Assembly: GCA_028289365.1 (NCBI GenBank) | Contig: JANQQM010000127.1 | Span: 1-47,972, forward strand | DNA length: 47,972 nucleotides | DNA from: Salaquimonas sp. | GTDB taxonomy: Bacteria; Pseudomonadota; Alphaproteobacteria; Rhizobiales; Rhizobiaceae | Reading direction: 5' to 3' | Shown here: positions 45,277-47,972 of the stretch, piece by piece | How positions within the stretch are numbered: the stretch's first letter is position 1 | Layout: each line of letters begins with the position of its first letter | Translations under genes and position numbers: made by a program | Notes under the pieces: model-generated | Database searches by the model: none | What the model was told of the DNA's origin: nothing | The model's input: only the letters and a program-made list of their open reading frames with translations

Positions 45277-46152
45277 TCAGTGCGCGATAACAGCGCCCCA
45301 TGAACCCCATACGTAAATCGCGCAGAACAGGAACAGCCAGACCACGTCAACAAAATGCCAGTACCAGGCAGCCGCCTCGAATCCGAAATGTTGTTGCGGT
45401 GTGAACTGGCCCGCCATAGCCCGCAGAAGGCAGACGATCAGGAATATGGTGCCAACAATGACGTGGAAACCGTGAAACCCGGTTGCCATGAAGAATGTGG
45501 ACCCATAGATCGAATCCTTGAACGCGAATGGCGCATAAATGTACTCATATGCCTGCACCGCCGTGAACAACAGCCCAAGCAGGACTGTAAGGGTCAGCAT
45601 ACCTTTCAACATCCCACGGTCATTGTGCAGAAGTGCGTGGTGCGCCCAGGTTACCGTCGTGCCTGAAAGCAGCAGGATGATGGTATTGAACAATGGTAGG
45701 TGCCAGGGATCCAGTACTTCAATGCCATCGGGCGGCCAATGACCGCCGGTATATTCGACCCGGGAATATTGTATTGCTTCATCGGCAAACAAGCTTGCGT
45801 CAAAAAATGCCCAGAACCATGCAACGAAGAACATGACTTCGGAAGCGATGAACATGATCATGCCGTAGCGCAGATGTAGCGACACTACCTTGGTGTGGTA
45901 GCCTTCATTGCTCTCCTTGATCGTGTCCGCCCACCAGGAAAACATGGTGTACAGCACGACGACCAGACCGATATAAAACGGCCAGGGCGAGGCGAGATCA
46001 AGCCCTGCAAACAGGAACTGGTCATCGGCAAGCCAGCGCATATAGCCGACACCACCAACCGCCATAATGAATGCACCAATCCCACCGATCAGCGGCCAAG
46101 GGCTCGGATCGAGGATGTGGTATTCATGATTTACTTCGTGACCATCGGCCAT
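45277..46152 (-). CDS. ctaE: Cytochrome c oxidase subunit III
   Basis: A 291-residue integral membrane subunit of aa3-type oxidase with seven helices. Marks are '[20 protein letters not shown]' (in part: [14 protein letters not shown]), '[20 protein letters not shown]', '[12 protein letters not shown]', '[15 protein letters not shown]' and '[18 protein letters not shown]'. It follows ctaG after 51 bases. A terminator lies just downstream. Confidence 0.97.
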   Translation of the reverse strand: MADGHEVNHEYHILDPSPWPLIGGIGAFIMAVGGVGYMRWLADDQFLFAGLDLASPWPFYIGLVVVLYTMFSWWADTIKESNEGYHTKVVSLHLRYGMIMFIASEVMFFVAWFWAFFDASLFADEAIQYSRVEYTGGHWPPDGIEVLDPWHLPLFNTIILLLSGTTVTWAHHALLHNDRGMLKGMLTLTVLLGLLFTAVQAYEYIYAPFAFKDSIYGSTFFMATGFHGFHVIVGTIFLIVCLLRAMAGQFTPQQHFGFEAAAWYWHFVDVVWLFLFCAIYVWGSWGAVIAH

Positions 46153-46203
46153 GTGCTTGCTCCCAATCTCTGCATTCGGCTTCTGTCATAGACAGAAATT
46201 TCA

Positions 46204-46836
46204 TTAACCCCCGGCTGCATCCGCCGTATTTTCAATTGCACTTGATGTTACTGGTTCCTGATCGTCTTCCAACGGGAAAAACGTGTAGGAAAGCGTTACC
46301 GTTTGAACGCCGGAAACCTCCTCACTGTCGACCATATCCGGGTCGAGGAAGAACACGACCGGCATATCCAGCCTCTCGCCCGGCTGGACTACAGTGTCTG
46401 TAAAACAGAAACATTCGATCTTGTTGAAATATGCCCCGACAGATTGCGGGGTAACATTGAAGGTGGCCGTACCCTGCAAAACCTGATCGGTGTTGTTCTC
46501 GATAAAATAGCTCACCTGAGCCATTTCACCGAGTTTAACCTTGACCGATCGCTGTTCCGGCTTGAATTCCCAATTCAGGCCCGATGCCGTATTGGCGTCA
46601 AAGCGAACCGTTGCTTCACGATCCAGTATTTCAACCCCTTGCGAATTGACCACCCGCTGGGTTGTGCCGCCATACCCGGTTACCTGACAAAACAATTGAT
46701 AAAGCGGTACAGACGCATAGGCCAATCCACCCATCCCCGCCACAAGCGCAAGGCATGCAAATACAACCCGCGCATTGCGCGGCTGTGTCCTTGCATCCTG
46801 GGATTTGGTGGTATTCTCCATGTCTCCTGCGTCCAT
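46204..46836 (-). CDS. ctaG: Cytochrome c oxidase copper-delivery protein CtaG/Cox11
   Basis: A 210-residue protein with one N-terminal membrane helix (about 25-45) and a periplasmic Cox11 domain. The copper site C-F-C-F is in 'KIECFCFTDTVVQPGERLDMPVVF' (in part: ECFCFTDT), and 'YQLFCQVTGYGGTTQ' is the family opening. It delivers copper to the CuB site of subunit I. The start at 46836 is used; an in-frame ATG at 46821 is possible. It is directly followed by ctaE. Confidence 0.95.
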   Translation of the reverse strand: MDAGDMENTTKSQDARTQPRNARVVFACLALVAGMGGLAYASVPLYQLFCQVTGYGGTTQRVVNSQGVEILDREATVRFDANTASGLNWEFKPEQRSVKVKLGEMAQVSYFIENNTDQVLQGTATFNVTPQSVGAYFNKIECFCFTDTVVQPGERLDMPVVFFLDPDMVDSEEVSGVQTVTLSYTFFPLEDDQEPVTSSAIENTADAAGG

Positions 46837-46844
46837 TATCTACC

Positions 46845-47003
46845 CTAAAGCGCTCTGTTCAGGATATTTGCACCAAACTTCGCCCAGGTCCCGATGTAGA
46901 GGATCACCGCGAATGCGGCCAGCAATAGTGCGAGCGCAATGTTTCTGGCCCGCCTGGACTTCTTCTGCTGCTCCGTCAGCTCAACCTGTTTTCCGGTTTC
47001 CAT
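46845..47003 (-). CDS. Small single-helix protein, CoxF-like
   Basis: A 52-residue protein with a polar N-terminus (METGKQVELTEQQKKSRRAR) and one membrane helix (about 21-37), ending 'GANILNRAL'. It sits between ctaB (3 bases after the ctaB stop) and ctaG (8 bases), exactly where Rhizobiales carry a tiny CoxF-type gene. The frame is intact with ATG and TAG. Function is unknown; association with the oxidase assembly line is inferred from position. Confidence 0.8.
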   Translation of the reverse strand: METGKQVELTEQQKKSRRARNIALALLLAAFAVILYIGTWAKFGANILNRAL

Positions 47004-47006
47004 CGT

Positions 47007-47957
47007 CTACAGCATCCTGAGCAACAGGTTCTCGATCAACAATGCCGCGAACAAGGCGAACAGGTAGATGATCGAAAAACCGAAGAGTTTCTTGGCGGCC
47101 TTGTTGTCGCCGTCACCAGTTTCCTGCAGCACCAGCCAGGCGAGACGTACAAAGTTCAGTCCGAGTAACGCCGCCAGAATTGTGTAGCCAATCCCGGCAA
47201 TGCCAAAGAACCAGGGAGACACGCCCGATAGTGCCAGCAGAATGGAATAGATAAATATCTGTTTGCGCGTCGAGCGATCGCCGGCGACATTTGGCATCAT
47301 CGGAATACCTGCCTTGGCATAGTCGTCCGAACGGAACAATGCGAGGGCCCAAAAGTGCGGCGGCGTCCAAAGAAAGATAATCGCAAACAGGATCAAGGGT
47401 TCGATGCTGATTGAACCCGTCATCGCCGCCCAACCGATTACCGGCGGAAAGGCACCGGCAGCACCGCCAATCACGATGTTCTGCGGGTTCGATCGTTTCA
47501 ACCAGGCGGTATAGATGACCGCGTAGAAAAAGATCGTGAATGCCAGGAGCCCGCCGGCGACCCAATTGGTCAACAGTCCGAGCGTTACAATCGAGAAACC
47601 GGAAAGGATCAGTCCGAATGCCAGCGCTTCTTCACGCGAAACCCGATTGGCGGGTATTGGCCGGGACGCCGTCCGTTTCATGACTGCGTCAATATCTGAA
47701 TCGTACCACATGTTGAGGGCGCCCGAGGCGCCTGCACCGACCGCAATACACAAAATGGCAATGGTGCCGAGCGCCGGTCCGATCGAGACTGGTGCGATCA
47801 ACATGCCGACAAGTGCCGTAAATACCACCAGCGACATGACGCGCGGTTTCAGTAGCTCGAAATAATCGCGCGGCATTGCGCTGGTGGTATTTACGGCACT
47901 TGTCGGCATGTTGATCGCACCAGTCTCGATCGGACCGGCGCTCGGCACCATTGCCAT
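47007..47957 (-). CDS. ctaB: Protohaem IX farnesyltransferase CtaB/Cox10, N-terminus corrupted
   Basis: UbiA-fold prenyltransferase making haem O for the oxidase. Family marks are '[22 protein letters not shown]' (in part: [14 protein letters not shown]), '[21 protein letters not shown]' (in part: [13 protein letters not shown]), '[14 protein letters not shown]' and '[16 protein letters not shown]'. The frame appears to start at 47957, but residues before about 'AMPRDYF' (beyond 47880) come from an inverted copy of the gene's own 47740-47831. They are therefore not the true N-terminus, and the authentic part is about 47007-47880. The frame stays open to the window edge. Confidence 0.88.
   Translation of the reverse strand: MAMVPSAGPIETGAINMPTSAVNTTSAMPRDYFELLKPRVMSLVVFTALVGMLIAPVSIGPALGTIAILCIAVGAGASGALNMWYDSDIDAVMKRTASRPIPANRVSREEALAFGLILSGFSIVTLGLLTNWVAGGLLAFTIFFYAVIYTAWLKRSNPQNIVIGGAAGAFPPVIGWAAMTGSISIEPLILFAIIFLWTPPHFWALALFRSDDYAKAGIPMMPNVAGDRSTRKQIFIYSILLALSGVSPWFFGIAGIGYTILAALLGLNFVRLAWLVLQETGDGDNKAAKKLFGFSIIYLFALFAALLIENLLLRML
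47740..47831 (+). repeat. Inverted repeat, left arm (inside ctaB)
   Basis: This 92-base stretch is the exact reverse complement of 47881-47972. It encodes genuine CtaB residues around '[15 protein letters not shown]' on the minus strand. The spacer to the right arm is 49 bases. Confidence 0.95.
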
Positions 47958-47972
47958 TTTGTGTATTGCGGT
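47881..47972 (-). repeat. Inverted repeat, right arm (window end, probable fold-back)
   Basis: A perfect 92-base inverted copy of 47740-47831 that runs to the last base of the window. It makes both strands encode the same peptide ([18 protein letters not shown]). A short imperfect continuation (9 of 12 bases) lies at the inner edge. It looks like a strand fold-back during amplification or assembly. Confidence 0.95.

Overview
This window is chromosomal DNA from an alphaproteobacterium, most likely a Hyphomicrobiales (Rhizobiales) member with GC in the low-to-mid 50s by eye. The support is convergent. There is a CcrM-type GANTC methyltransferase, a SAM-II riboswitch in front of metA, and a mutY / dciA / dsbA / smc neighbourhood. 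There is also the gene order ctaB - small CoxF-like - ctaG - ctaE - DUF983 - surf1 - ispH - thrB - rnhA, which is typical of that order. The genus cannot be fixed from sequence alone. No rRNA, tRNA, CRISPR array, insertion sequence or phage gene was seen, and no gene-free stretch exceeds about 255 bases.

Region by region. (1) 1-5700 is a purine (urate) degradation locus with two divergent arms. The minus-strand arm holds 5-hydroxyisourate hydrolase, membrane urate hydroxylase PuuD, a DAO-type FAD oxidoreductase and, further down, a truncated rhodanese/ChrB-like gene. The plus-strand arm holds a fused allantoinase/OHCU decarboxylase and ureidoglycine aminohydrolase. Together they take urate to allantoate and later release ammonia from ureidoglycine; the allantoate amidohydrolase step is not in the window. 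(2) 5750-11755 is a branched-chain amino acid ABC transporter (livH-livM-livG-livF, a DUF6867 membrane protein, livJ). Its LivG carries an unusual C-terminal helix-hairpin-helix tail. (3) 12010-16180 holds a MoxR AAA+ ATPase and its likely partner, a CoxE-type VWA protein. They are separated by riboswitch-controlled metA and a secreted SUMF1-fold protein. (4) 16250-19490 holds bioY, a metallo-beta-lactamase-fold hydrolase, a DUF1499 membrane protein and an orphan. (5) 19585-31790 is a housekeeping and genome-maintenance block: ppdK, smc, dsbA, dciA, mutY, a HAD phosphatase, ccrM, a Tag-like glycosylase and a second HAD phosphatase. (6) 31830-41465 holds a lipoprotein, thrC, an M16 protease, a GNAT acetyltransferase, a membrane PAS-GGDEF-EAL protein, YqgE/AlgH, a DsbD-N-domain protein and a Prx5-type peroxiredoxin. 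(7) 41500-47972 on the minus strand is the cytochrome c oxidase assembly/structure operon (ctaB, CoxF-like, ctaG, ctaE, DUF983, surf1), followed by ispH, thrB and rnhA.

Most of the window is ordinary, conserved alphaproteobacterial content. The strongest oddity is technical: the last 92 bases are a perfect inverted copy of 47740-47831, which replaces the true N-terminus of CtaB. This looks like a fold-back artefact at a contig end. The best biological leads are the LivG-HhH fusion, the interrupted MoxR/VWA pair, a diguanylate cyclase domain with a broken GGDEF motif in a dual-domain protein, and a peroxiredoxin lacking the active-site proline.
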